This document shows positions 24,741-32,023 of a DNA stretch of 40,725 nucleotides, one piece after another (position 1 is the first letter of the stretch; the number at the start of each line of letters is the position of its first letter). The notes under the pieces were generated by a model, which saw only the letters and a list, made by a program, of their open reading frames with translations, made no database searches and was not told where the DNA came from. The stretch lies in contig USEU01000010.1 of the NCBI GenBank assembly GCA_900553805.1, positions 1-40,725 of the forward strand. The letters run 5' to 3'. This DNA is from an uncultured Eubacteriales bacterium (GTDB lineage: Bacteria; Bacillota; Clostridia; Oscillospirales; Oscillospiraceae). Made by a program: the position numbers and the translations under genes.

Positions 24741-26132
24741 ATGAAGAGACTTTTGTTCCCGCTTCTGTTGCTGCTCCTCATGGCAGGGACAGCGGCGGCC
24801 GAGGATGTATCGTCAGAGGAATGTATCATTACCGCCACAGGCATCCATCGCCGGGAGGCGCTGTTTGACATGGAGCTGGAGGCCTCTCAGGACGTGCGGG
24901 CGGACGCCTGCCTCACCCTGAGCGCGCGGGACGGGATCTCCGGCCTCTACCTGGTGTTCGACCTGCCCTACGGGACGCTTACGCTGACCGAGGACGAGCG
25001 TACCGTTCAGGTGGATACCGGCGGGATGCTCCACTATTACCTGGACGCGGAGCACGCCCTGGGGCGGCTGCCCCAGAGCGTCAGCCTGACCTTTTCCTCC
25101 GGCGGGGCCAGGCTCAATGAGCTTCGCGTCCTTACGCCCGGGGCGCTTCCCGACTGGGTGCAGCAGTGGCAGACCATCCCGGCAGGCGGGGCCGACCTGC
25201 TCCTGCTCTCCACCCACGGGGACGACGAACAGCTCTTTTTTGCCGGGCTGCTCCCCTGGTACGCATCGGAAAAGGGCATGCGGGTGCAGGTGGTGTATTT
25301 CACCGACCACCGCAATATGGTGCCCTACCGGGTGCACGAGATGCTCAATGGCCTCTGGGCCGTGGGCGTGCGGGACTATCCCGTGTTCGGCGCGTTCCCG
25401 GATTACTACACCTTCGACATGGAGGACGCCTATGAATTTTATGAATCCGAGGGCTATTCCAGGCAGGCACTTCTGGGTTTCGTGGTGGAGAACCTGCGCC
25501 ACTACCGCCCCCTGGTGGCGGTGGGACACGACGAGCGAGGGGAATACGGCCACGGAATGCACCAGCTCACATCTGATCTTCTGAAGCAGGCGGCAAAGAG
25601 CAGCGCCGATCCCGCCCAGTTCCCGGAATCGGCGGAAGAATATGGTGCCTACCAGGTACCAAAGACCTACCTGCATCTGTATGGAGAAAACCCGATCATC
25701 ATGAACTGGGATATCCCCATGGAATCCTTCGGCGGCAAAACCGCCTATGAGGTAACCCGCGACCTGGGCTTCCCCGCCCACGCCAGCCAGCAGGCGGATT
25801 TTGCCTGGTACTTCCGCGGCGCGGATCGTGCGGCAGAGGTGGAGCGCTACAGCCCATGCAGCTTTGGTCTCTACTACTCCACCGTGGGCGAAGACACCGG
25901 CGAGGGAGATTTCTTTGAAAATCTGGAGCCGTCCCTCCACCCGGCAGAGCCGGAGCCGACCCAGCCCGCCCCGCTGCCCACCCAGCAGCCGGATCCCTCC
26001 CCTGCCCTCCGCGCCGCCGCGCCGGTCTCCGCTGCGGACACAAATTGGCTCGCCGTCCCCGCCGTCGGCACCGCCATTCTGGCCGCCATGACCGCTTTCT
26101 TTGCCGCAGCCAGGCACGAAGAAAAAAATTAG
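24741..26132 (+). CDS. Membrane-anchored PIG-L/LmbE-family deacetylase
   Basis: Exported protein of 463 residues. A signal peptide (about 1-20, ending AAA) is followed by a beta-sandwich-like region (about 25-140), the PIG-L zinc-deacetylase domain (about 150-390), a Pro/Gln-rich linker (about 404-425) and a C-terminal membrane helix with the charged tail AARHEEKN. Zinc and catalytic residues: HGDDE at 159-163 (family HxDDE) and HDERGEYGHGMH at 263-274. It probably removes N-acetyl groups from an extracellular sugar; the wall-spanning linker and anchor suggest a cell-wall or surface glycan substrate. Start at the ATG at 24741, 7 nt after GGGAGG. The reading frame stays open far upstream only by chance, over mutY. 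Confidence 0.88.
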   Translation: MKRLLFPLLLLLLMAGTAAAEDVSSEECIITATGIHRREALFDMELEASQDVRADACLTLSARDGISGLYLVFDLPYGTLTLTEDERTVQVDTGGMLHYYLDAEHALGRLPQSVSLTFSSGGARLNELRVLTPGALPDWVQQWQTIPAGGADLLLLSTHGDDEQLFFAGLLPWYASEKGMRVQVVYFTDHRNMVPYRVHEMLNGLWAVGVRDYPVFGAFPDYYTFDMEDAYEFYESEGYSRQALLGFVVENLRHYRPLVAVGHDERGEYGHGMHQLTSDLLKQAAKSSADPAQFPESAEEYGAYQVPKTYLHLYGENPIIMNWDIPMESFGGKTAYEVTRDLGFPAHASQQADFAWYFRGADRAAEVERYSPCSFGLYYSTVGEDTGEGDFFENLEPSLHPAEPEPTQPAPLPTQQPDPSPALRAAAPVSAADTNWLAVPAVGTAILAAMTAFFAAARHEEKN

Positions 26133-26153
26133 GGCTTTTTTTGAAAAAGCCCT
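26131..26153 (+). terminator. Hairpin at the end of the deacetylase gene
   Basis: AGGGCTTTTT (26131-26140) pairs with AAAAAGCCCT (26144-26153). The stem starts inside the stop codon. The T-run is within the stem rather than after it, so efficiency is uncertain. Confidence 0.5.
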
Positions 26154-26181
26154 TGCATTTTCTACCCCGATATGCTATTAT
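26153..26181 (+). promoter_or_regulatory. tRNA-Arg promoter
   Basis: TTGCAT (26153-26158), 17-nt spacer, TATTAT (26176-26181), 27 nt before the tRNA 5' end. Confidence 0.75.
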
Positions 26182-26208
26182 ATCTCAGCACTCAGCGATG
26201 CAGTGTAT

Positions 26209-26285
26209 GCGCCAGTAGCTCAGCTGGATAGAGTGACTGACTACGAATCAGTAGGTCGGGGGTTCGAGTCCCTTCTGGCGTACCA
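26209..26285 (+). tRNA. tRNA-Arg (anticodon ACG)
   Basis: 77 nt including an encoded CCA end. The acceptor stem GCGCCAG pairs with CTGGCGT (a G-U at the first pair). The anticodon stem ACTGA/TCAGT encloses the loop CTACGAA, giving anticodon ACG (read as ICG, for CGN arginine codons). The T-loop is TTCGAGT. It is intact although an integrated element begins right after it. Confidence 0.95.
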
Positions 26286-26333
26286 TAACGAGTGTTCTTA
26301 TAGGATTTGATATCCTGTGAGAACACTCGTTAT
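26285..26333. terminator. 22-bp hairpin between tRNA and element recombinase
   Basis: ATAACGAGTGTTC (26285-26297) pairs perfectly with GAACACTCGTTAT (26321-26333). The stem continues with TTATAGGAT/ATCCTGTGA (two G-U pairs) to a 5-nt loop. TTTTATTG follows on the plus strand. It terminates the tRNA transcript, and its position at the junction with the mobile element makes it part of, or next to, the attachment site. Confidence 0.7.
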
Positions 26334-26334
26334 T

Positions 26335-28044
26335 TTATTGCTCATTTTGCGCTGGTTCGTAGGTGACATATACACCTCTGCGGGTGTTTACCGTTACATC
26401 CGGCACAGGCAAGGAATCGGTATCCGGGATAAACAGGGTGCCGATGCAGTTGTAGTGGATGGTCAGTTTCTGAACCCACTCCCCGTCGATCTTCTCAGCC
26501 TGATAGACCTCAATGTGATCGATCAGCTCGTTTACCATACGGGGTGTCAGCTTTTTTGCTCGTGTGTACTTTCGCACCGTGGACAAGAACATATCTGTAG
26601 AAACGGCTTCACTGCTGAGCTTGTCCAGCTCCTTGCGGAGCTTTTTTATTTTCTCGGCAAGACCAGCCTGTTCTTCTTCATACCGCTGGGACATTCTGGC
26701 AAAGCGTTCGTCGGACAGCTTGCCGGGGAGATTATCTTCGTAGATCCTCTCAAACAAACCATCCAATTCCGTGTCACGGGCTTGCGTTGCGGTCAGCTCT
26801 TTTTGTTTCAGCTTCCGCTCCAGCTCAACGGTTTTCTGGGTGCTGCCCATAATTGCTTGCTGGAATTCATCCTCATAATGCACAGCGTACTTGGTGAGCC
26901 GCTTGATTTCCCCCAGAACCACCTGTTCCAGGAAATCCACCCGGATGTAATGGGTCGATGTACAAGTCCCCCGGCTGCTATTGTAGTTGGAGCAGTTGAA
27001 GTATTTGATGTCGTGATTTCCTTGATTGAAATGGAAGTTCAGATTATGACCACAGTCTGCGCAAACCAGCAGACCGCAGAACATATTCCGTTCACCGTCT
27101 TTGGCTTTCCGCCTGCGGATCTTGCCACGCTTTTCCTGAACCTGTTCCCAGATCACACGATCAATAACCGGCTCATGCACGTCTTTGAAGATCACCCAGT
27201 TTTCCCGGTCATTGGGAATCCGCTTCTTGTTTTTGTAGGATTTGGAGTAGGTCTTGAAATTCAGCACATCTCCGCAATACTCCTGCAAAGCGAGAATATT
27301 CACGATGGTGGAGGCATTCCACTTGGTAGATGGCTGCTGTTTTGCCTTTCCGGGCTTCTTGACACCCTTTTTCAGCCAATAGGCGCGAGGAGTAAGGATT
27401 CCTTCTTCCTCAAAAATAGTGGCAATCTGCTCCGTTCCATACCCGTCCAGAATCATACTGAAAATACGCCGAACTACCTGGGCAGCTTCTTCGTCGATGA
27501 TCCAGTGCTTGGGGTTCTCCGGGTCCTTCATGTAGCCAAAGGGAGGCGGCCCCATTGGTTCCCCGGCATTGCCCTTGATCTTATTGCTGATACGGCGCTT
27601 TTTGCTGATGTCCCGCGCGTACCACTCGTTGAACAGGTTACGGATGGGAGCAAGTTCATTTTCGCCTTCAGCGGTATCGATGTTGTCTGAAACCGCCACA
27701 AGGCGGATATCGTGTTCCGGGAAGAATTCTTCCATCAACCGCCCCACTTCAATGTAGTTTCGGCCCAGCCGGGAAAGGTCTTTGACAAACAGAGCAGAAG
27801 CCCTGCCTTCTTCAAGCTGACGCATCATTTCATTAAAGCCGGGCCGATCCATGGTAACGCCGGAAACACCGTCGTCAACGAAGGTTACGATATTGGTATA
27901 GCCCATATCCTTGGCGGTTTTGGTCAGTAGCTTCTTTTGATTGCTGATGCTGTAGCTTTCCCCCTCCAGGTTGTCATCACGCGATAGACGGGGGTAAATA
28001 AACGCGGTAACGTCGCGTGTTTTCTTGTTGTTCGACTTTTTCAT
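26335..28044 (-). CDS. Large serine recombinase (integrase)
   Basis: Site-specific recombinase of 569 residues that integrates and excises the element. The N-terminal resolvase domain has catalytic Ser21 in YPRLSRDDN, then TFVDDGVSGVTMDRPGF and FVKDLSRLGRNY. A recombinase domain (FGYMKDPENPKHWIIDEEAA) and a zinc beta-ribbon follow (CGLLVCADCGHNL, then YFNCSNYNSSRGTC). A long coiled coil (about 395-500) and a DUF4368-like C-terminal domain (RMVNELIDHIEVYQAEKIDG) end the protein. This is the layout of Tn1549/Tn5397-class recombinases. AAGGAGG lies 6 nt before the start. Last gene at the left end, transcribed toward the tRNA. Confidence 0.95.
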   Translation of the reverse strand: MKKSNNKKTRDVTAFIYPRLSRDDNLEGESYSISNQKKLLTKTAKDMGYTNIVTFVDDGVSGVTMDRPGFNEMMRQLEEGRASALFVKDLSRLGRNYIEVGRLMEEFFPEHDIRLVAVSDNIDTAEGENELAPIRNLFNEWYARDISKKRRISNKIKGNAGEPMGPPPFGYMKDPENPKHWIIDEEAAQVVRRIFSMILDGYGTEQIATIFEEEGILTPRAYWLKKGVKKPGKAKQQPSTKWNASTIVNILALQEYCGDVLNFKTYSKSYKNKKRIPNDRENWVIFKDVHEPVIDRVIWEQVQEKRGKIRRRKAKDGERNMFCGLLVCADCGHNLNFHFNQGNHDIKYFNCSNYNSSRGTCTSTHYIRVDFLEQVVLGEIKRLTKYAVHYEDEFQQAIMGSTQKTVELERKLKQKELTATQARDTELDGLFERIYEDNLPGKLSDERFARMSQRYEEEQAGLAEKIKKLRKELDKLSSEAVSTDMFLSTVRKYTRAKKLTPRMVNELIDHIEVYQAEKIDGEWVQKLTIHYNCIGTLFIPDTDSLPVPDVTVNTRRGVYVTYEPAQNEQ

Positions 28045-28175
28045 AAGTCCTCCTTTTCTAGCAGTCGAGCAACAAATTTCCTTGCGTTTTCTTTACTTCA
28101 CGCAACTATTATACCGCGCTTGACTGCGATTGTCAGCCGGTTTCAGAAAAATCACAGACTTTTTTCGTAATCTGC

Positions 28176-28337
28176 CTACATAAGGCGAAGCAAAACCGCA
28201 CCCAGGGGATTGGCATTTTCCTGTTTGAATACCGGCTGAACGACGAACGACCTACCGTTTATGTGGTAGGTCGTTGTTTGGTCAAGAGGACAATTCTTTG
28301 CCTGCTTTGCATTATCAGGCATCTTGTTTTTACTCAT
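28176..28337 (-). CDS. TnpW-like transposon-encoded small protein
   Basis: A 53-residue gene found by reading the minus strand: it starts MSKNKMPDNAKQ and ends NGRSFVVQPVFKQ followed by LGAVLLRLM. The pattern NGRxFxVxPVF...G.VLLRLM is the one I know from TnpW-type proteins next to serine recombinases in Tn4451/Tn5397-like elements. AGAGGGAAATT precedes the ATG. It lies between the sigma-factor genes and the recombinase, the usual position. Function unknown. A DNA palindrome (28246-28256 with 28265-28275, AACGACCTACC) lies inside its coding sequence. Confidence 0.75.
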   Translation of the reverse strand: MSKNKMPDNAKQAKNCPLDQTTTYHINGRSFVVQPVFKQENANPLGAVLLRLM

Positions 28338-28717
28338 AATTTCCCTCTCAGTGTTTTGAAAGATAATGATATGCGAATGGGCAGAACAGACGGCTGCTGG
28401 CGCAGCGCCACGGGAATTTCACCCCCCGGCGGTCTGCCGGGCCCTACCCATTGCCTGCGACGCTTTGAACGCTCGGACTGTGGCTGTAAGGGAGTACCTG
28501 TCCTTCTGCGCATCGTCGCCCATGAGCCACCGCGCTCATTTTCCGGTGCTGGTATTGTTCGCTCACTCAAAGAGGTCATGGCGTACCAGCCGTCCGGCTC
28601 AGCACAGAAGGGATGTATCTGTCTGCCTTATACTGCGCCGGAATTATCCGCCGGGCTTTCTTTGTCAAAAGCCTTGCCCCAGGGTGTGGAAAGGGAGAAC
28701 ACGCCCCGGGGGTGGCT
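28338..28717 (-). other. GC-rich gene-poor stretch between HTH_16 and tnpW genes
   Basis: About 380 bp, clearly richer in G+C than the flanking element genes. Open frames exist on both strands (for example 28334-28579 on the minus strand, very rich in Arg, Pro and Gly), but they lack convincing start sites or family motifs. I treat it as noncoding or as a leader. It contains short GC-rich inverted repeats such as GGCGCTGCGCC on the minus strand and could encode a structured RNA. Confidence 0.35.
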
Positions 28718-28960
28718 TTACACAGGCAGTACCTTAAAGCAGGTCACAATGCTGTACAGCAGCTTTGCTTCCAGTCTGAGCCGCATACTTTCGTCAACGC
28801 ACAGGAACTCATTCCCGTATTCGTCTTTCAACGGGCGCATGGCGAGAAAGCGGATGTACCCATGGTAATGGCTGAGGACAGCATTGAGCGCTTTTTCGTC
28901 CCCATCGGCCGCTGCCAAAATGACAGATGCCGGAAGGGGCGCTTTGACGCCTACAGCCAC
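28718..28960 (-). CDS. HTH_16 conjugative-transposon regulator (Tn916 Orf8-like)
   Basis: Protein of 80 residues with the helix-turn-helix domain found beside sigma factors in conjugative transposons: VILAAADGDEKALNAVLSHY, then GYIRFLAMRPLKDEYGN and FLCVDESMRLRLEAKLL. It begins with GTG at 28960, preceded by GGAGG, and overlaps the end of the sigma factor gene by 10 nt. It is thought to act with that sigma factor in controlling excision or transfer genes. Confidence 0.85.
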   Translation of the reverse strand: MAVGVKAPLPASVILAAADGDEKALNAVLSHYHGYIRFLAMRPLKDEYGNEFLCVDESMRLRLEAKLLYSIVTCFKVLPV

Positions 28961-29379
28961 TCAAATCCCTCCTTTTGTAAAATCTCACGCAGCTCCCTCA
29001 GAATACCGGCACGGTGCTTGCTGACCGCCTGACGGACAACATGGAGATGTTCGCTAATCTCACGATCCGACAGTCCCAGGAAGTAGGACAGCAGAATGAT
29101 GTCCCGCTTCCTGTCCGGCAGCTTGGCAATGGCTTCTGCCAGAAGATCGCCGGTTACAACAACCTGCTTGCCCAGTACCTCAAATACATGGTCGTCATGG
29201 AAATACTTGTCCATGACTGCGGTCTGCTCCAATTCTTCCGGCGTCATATCCTCCAAGGACTTTTCCAGTTCCCGCTGCCTTGCGTACTCGTTATGAATAC
29301 GGTTGGCTTCGTTCTTCAAAACCCTGGTGCAAAAGCCGCCAAACTGATTCTGAATGCGCTGCTCTACGGAGTCTTTCAT
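28951..29379 (-). CDS. Sigma-70-family sigma factor, Tn916 Orf7-like
   Basis: Protein of 142 residues. The clear part is the C-terminal region 4 helix-turn-helix: LAEAIAKLPDRKRDIILLSY followed by LGLSDREISEHLHVVRQAVS (about 78-130). The N-terminal half is helical with a weak region 2. It directs transcription of element genes, as proposed for Tn916 Orf7. A GGGAGG box lies a few nt before the ATG. It is followed by, and overlaps, the HTH_16 gene. Confidence 0.88.
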   Translation of the reverse strand: MKDSVEQRIQNQFGGFCTRVLKNEANRIHNEYARQRELEKSLEDMTPEELEQTAVMDKYFHDDHVFEVLGKQVVVTGDLLAEAIAKLPDRKRDIILLSYFLGLSDREISEHLHVVRQAVSKHRAGILRELREILQKEGFEWL

Positions 29380-29610
29380 TTTCTCACCTCCCTTCGCAGC
29401 CGCGAAGGCGGGTGGCCGTTTTTCTCCCTTTCACTGGGGTAATCCGTGAAAGTGGAAAACGGCAACCTTTGGGGAGAAAAATATTTGATATTCTTTGCTG
29501 TAAAGTAGAATGATTTGCAGTGGTTATACCCATCCGTGTTTCCTCCGTTCAGATTTTTATTGGGAATCTGAATGGGGGGGCGGTGGAGAGCGGCAGCGAG
29601 GAAGGCGCAG

Positions 29611-29645
29611 AAAAACGCCCAACCGGCAGCTTACCGGATGGGCGT
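29611..29645 (-). terminator. Minus-strand intrinsic terminator
   Basis: ACGCCCAACCGG (29615-29626) pairs with CCGGATGGGCGT (29634-29645), with one mismatch, and on the minus strand is followed by TTTTT. It would stop a transcript coming from the XRE side before the sigma-factor gene. Confidence 0.75.
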
Positions 29646-29820
29646 AATATGGAAAAATTTGCAGAGCAACTACATCGTATAGTTCATCCTCATTGCCGCA
29701 GATGTCCTGTGTGGGGGACAAGCTTTTTTTGACAGGTATGCTCCTATCGGACTACGGCAGCAGTTTACAACCAAGGCAGCTTCCTCCTATGAGCCACCAA
29801 ACCTGATGAATCGCAAAAGA

Positions 29821-29849
29821 AAATGGCGGCTCTGAAAATCAAAGCCACC
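29821..29849 (-). terminator. Second minus-strand terminator-like hairpin
   Basis: GGTGGCT pairs with AGCCGCC on the minus strand (29843-29849 with 29825-29831), followed by ATTTTCTTTTG. Confidence 0.45.
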
Positions 29850-30045
29850 AAGGGGGAATTTAAAGCATGAAAAGTGACTGCCCAGCAGCGGCTTTTTTTC
29901 TTTTCTGCCGCTGGGCAGATCTATGAAATGTGACATTTTTGCGTTTGAACAGTCCAAAAGAAGAACTATAAAGAGTAGTTAAAACGCATACTCCATCATC
30001 CCATAATGCGAATATGAACTATACAATGTACATGGGTGATGAAAT

Positions 30046-30399
30046 ATGGCGATAATTGAAGAGTGTCCTGGATTTGAAACCTTTGGAGCAGATGTAAAAG
30101 CAGCACGAAAAGCAAAGCGGATAACGCAAAGGGCACTTGCTGAAACACTACATGTTGCTGTCAAATATCTTGCTGATATTGAAAATGTTGGGAAAATACC
30201 CAGCGTGCCTGTTCTGATACAGCTCGTGAGGATTTGCGGCTTACCGATGGAACGATATTTCAATCCGGCGGTCATACAGAACGAAAGTGAGCTGAGGCAG
30301 CGTGTCAGCCATAAGCTGAAACTGTGCCCGGAGGAATACTTACCAATAATCGAGGGAGCTATTGACGGAGCTATTTCTATGGGCGAAAAAAACGGATAG
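30046..30399 (+). CDS. XRE-family (Cro/C1-type HTH) regulator of the element
   Basis: Protein of 117 residues with one helix-turn-helix (about 14-68): FGADVKAARKAKRITQRALA, then YLADIENVGKIPSVPVLIQL. The C-terminal part (about 78-117) is helical. This type is common in Tn916/Tn1549-like elements as the repressor of transfer or excision functions. It is divergent from the sigma/HTH_16 pair, so it probably represses across the shared 666-bp region. The start is preceded by GGTGATGAAAT. Confidence 0.85.
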   Translation: MAIIEECPGFETFGADVKAARKAKRITQRALAETLHVAVKYLADIENVGKIPSVPVLIQLVRICGLPMERYFNPAVIQNESELRQRVSHKLKLCPEEYLPIIEGAIDGAISMGEKNG

Positions 30400-30460
30400 A
30401 TTGTTCCGTTCTCCGATTTGTCTTTAAACGAAATGGAAACTAATTATAGTCTGAATGAAA

Positions 30461-30506
30461 AGAGCCTGCTTACCCTGTGATGTGATTTCACAGGAAAGCA
30501 GGCTCT
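30461..30506 (-). terminator. Terminator after KTR gene
   Basis: AGAGCCTGCT (30461-30470) pairs with AGCAGGCTCT (30497-30506), and inside, CCTGTGA pairs with TCACAGG. On the minus strand it is followed by TTTCATT. Confidence 0.75.
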
Positions 30507-30522
30507 GCGTTCTACGTCTGGC

Positions 30523-30696
30523 TCATTTGCTTACGGTCATTTTCAGTTGTGAAATATCGATCTGGATTTCGGTTTTACACTTGGGGCAGTACAGTGGAAA
30601 TTTGAACATTACAGTATCCACATACACCTTTGTCCGGGTCTTTCCATTGCAGATGGGACAATGAATCCACCGGGATTCGTTTTGATTACTATTCAC
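30523..30696 (-). CDS. Cysteine-rich KTR-domain protein
   Basis: A 57-residue gene read from the minus strand. Two CxxC pairs (CPIC and CPKC) flank NGKTRTKVYVDTVMFKFPLY, the K-T-R signature that names the family, followed by a beta tail (EIQIDISQLKM). It is a small zinc-ribbon-like protein carried by many conjugative transposons; function unknown. It starts with GTG at 30696, with GGAGG about 10 nt upstream, and is followed by its own terminator. The opposite-strand open frame (30455-30664) is its shadow. Confidence 0.85.
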   Translation of the reverse strand: MNSNQNESRWIHCPICNGKTRTKVYVDTVMFKFPLYCPKCKTEIQIDISQLKMTVSK

Positions 30697-30767
30697 AATT
30701 ATCGTGCCTCCAATAATGATATGTTCAGCGCTGTCCGTCTGGTTTCGTCATTAACTTGGTCCTTCTT

Positions 30768-31766
30768 TCAAGAATGGCCTGTAGAAACTAATATTTTCTG
30801 ACTACCCGGAAAATCTATATAGTCAATATCTCCTACAGCCATTGGTATTGCGAATTCAAACACAGATTCCCAATGATCTGTTTTATTTTGACCTGTTCTA
30901 AAATGAGCTTCCACTGCTGTACCATCTTTCAGATGAACAAACATTGGTTCCAGCTCGATGCCTTCCCAAAATCCAGTCAACGGTTTATCATAGCAAAGCG
31001 TACCGCCGAACGCCCGAATCTTAAATGATGTGAGCTGCACAGTGACAGGAAAACTATGTTCTCTCTTGTAACGCTCAGCTGGATAACGTATAGGAGTTGA
31101 TAAGCATTCATATTCATCCGATAAAAGAGTGGATTCATCAAAAGTAATGGAGAATACCCATTCTCCGGGAATCTCTTTTTCTAATTCACGACGTTTTTCA
31201 GCACCATCATCCACTATAAGATACTCACTAATTTTTGAAATACTGATTGTACAAACTGTTCCGTGTTTCATTATACCTGCACTCTCTTCTGTAGGTGCAG
31301 TTGTTGATTCGTATAAAATCGTGATTTCGTTATCAGTAATATTATCCTCTAGTGTTTCGTCCCCCGCTGCATTAAATGTGAGGTTGAGATCTTCACCATT
31401 TTTACCTGTAATTCGAGATGAGCAATCAAAAACATATCGGTCCCCATCGAGAATCGACCCTGTAGGTGCAGTTACTCGGAACTTGAAAAATGATCTGTAT
31501 CCATCACTTATTGCTGATTCAAGGGCTATGGTATAACCATTACTGGAAACACTCTGATTCACTGTAACAATGCCTTTATTTAGCAATACCGTCTGATTAT
31601 CTGTTACGGCGACTTTATCATCCTTATCAGAAAAAAACTCATAATACCAGTTAACTTCTGGTAGATTTTCCTGTTCTGAAAGGGCAGTTGCTATACTTTG
31701 TGTGCAAGCAGATAACGAGCCAAATAGGAGAAGTATTGAAATTGTCAGTGTTACTATTCGTTTCAT
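30768..31766 (-). CDS. Lipoprotein resembling the extracellular part of DUF4179 proteins
   Basis: Protein of 332 residues with a lipoprotein signal (LFGSLSAC, Cys20). The exported part has a beta-rich domain (about 60-160, KGIVTVNQSVSSNGYTIALE and a DGYRSFFKFRVTAP segment) and a second one (about 200-320, IPGEWVFSITFDES to GGTLCYDKPLTGFW). This resembles the outer half of DUF4179 anti-sigma proteins found with ECF sigma factors, but here it is a free lipoprotein without the cytoplasmic sigma-binding part. It could be a sensor or ligand-binding subunit for the ABC/ECF system upstream. I use the ATG at 31766 because AAAGGA lies 9 nt upstream; the ATG at 31772 is too close to it. Confidence 0.65.
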   Translation of the reverse strand: MKRIVTLTISILLLFGSLSACTQSIATALSEQENLPEVNWYYEFFSDKDDKVAVTDNQTVLLNKGIVTVNQSVSSNGYTIALESAISDGYRSFFKFRVTAPTGSILDGDRYVFDCSSRITGKNGEDLNLTFNAAGDETLEDNITDNEITILYESTTAPTEESAGIMKHGTVCTISISKISEYLIVDDGAEKRRELEKEIPGEWVFSITFDESTLLSDEYECLSTPIRYPAERYKREHSFPVTVQLTSFKIRAFGGTLCYDKPLTGFWEGIELEPMFVHLKDGTAVEAHFRTGQNKTDHWESVFEFAIPMAVGDIDYIDFPGSQKILVSTGHS

Positions 31767-31830
31767 GGTCATCCGTCCTTTCTTTTTCAAATGATATAAA
31801 AGGATTCGATAGTTCGGGGTAGAGATTGCC

Positions 31831-31866
31831 CTATGTAATCTGCTTATGCCGATAACGGTACCACAC
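31831..31866 (-). pseudogene. 3' scar of a third ABC permease gene
   Basis: Read on the minus strand, the last codons give VWYRYRHKQIT-stop, matching the C-terminus of the permease at 32024-33265 (CYREYRHKQIA-stop) in protein and DNA. Nothing recognisable as permease lies further upstream in this frame. It looks like the end of a deleted paralogous permease gene, or of a duplication, between the operon and the last lipoprotein. Confidence 0.5.
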
Positions 31867-31975
31867 AAATTGCAGTGATTTTTCCCCTTGTCGCAATACA
31901 ACGAGGCTGATTTTCAACAGGCTTAATTCATAAACAACAATCACCCTGCATTAACGTGTCTGGTTGTATAATCGA

Positions 31976-32003
31976 TTGACAGTCAAAGAAGTGTTACTAT
32001 AAT
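31976..32003 (+). promoter_or_regulatory. Plus-strand promoter antisense to the permease operon, with dyad
   Basis: TTGACA (31976-31981), 16-nt spacer, TATAAT (31998-32003), pointing into the 3' end of the permease gene. The -35 box is inside the palindrome TTGACAGTCAA (31976-31986). GGAGG follows at 32009-32013, but with only a 3-codon frame (ATG-CGC-TCT-TAG). Confidence 0.45.
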
Positions 32004-32023
32004 CCAGTGGAGGCAATGCGCTC

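Larger units (their letters stand above)
29380..30045. other. 666-bp intergenic region with several hairpins
   Basis: Between the divergent sigma-factor gene and XRE gene. I find no convincing gene; a short minus-strand stretch (about 29560-29735, containing NEDELYDVVALQIF) may be a remnant of one. It contains a strong minus-strand terminator (29611-29645), a second one (29821-29849), and a longer hairpin (29878-29892 with 29907-29918). An inverted repeat TTTCAC/GTGAAA lies near 29428-29455, in the sigma gene's leader. The number of terminators without a gene suggests regulatory RNA or attenuation. Confidence 0.5.

Noticed and set aside
23565..26132. An 855-codon plus-strand open frame.
   Set aside because: Its first 390 or so codons lie antisense to mutY and show no family pattern. 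The real gene begins at the ATG at 24741, with a ribosome binding site and signal peptide.
26317..27690. A 457-codon plus-strand open frame opposite the recombinase.
   Set aside because: It is a shadow of the serine recombinase, whose domains and active site are unambiguous on the minus strand.
28246..28275. An 11-bp hairpin as terminator of the tnpW-like gene or as part of an attachment site.
   Set aside because: It lies within the coding sequence and has no T-run on either strand; it is reported only as a feature of that gene.
28334..28579. An 81-codon minus-strand frame rich in Arg, Pro and Gly.
   Set aside because: No clear ribosome binding site, no family resemblance I can defend, and it overlaps the TnpW-like start. 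Kept only as a noncoding-region note.
29520..29732. A 70-codon plus-strand frame between sigma factor and XRE genes.
   Set aside because: It crosses a strong terminator hairpin and shows no motif; likely chance.
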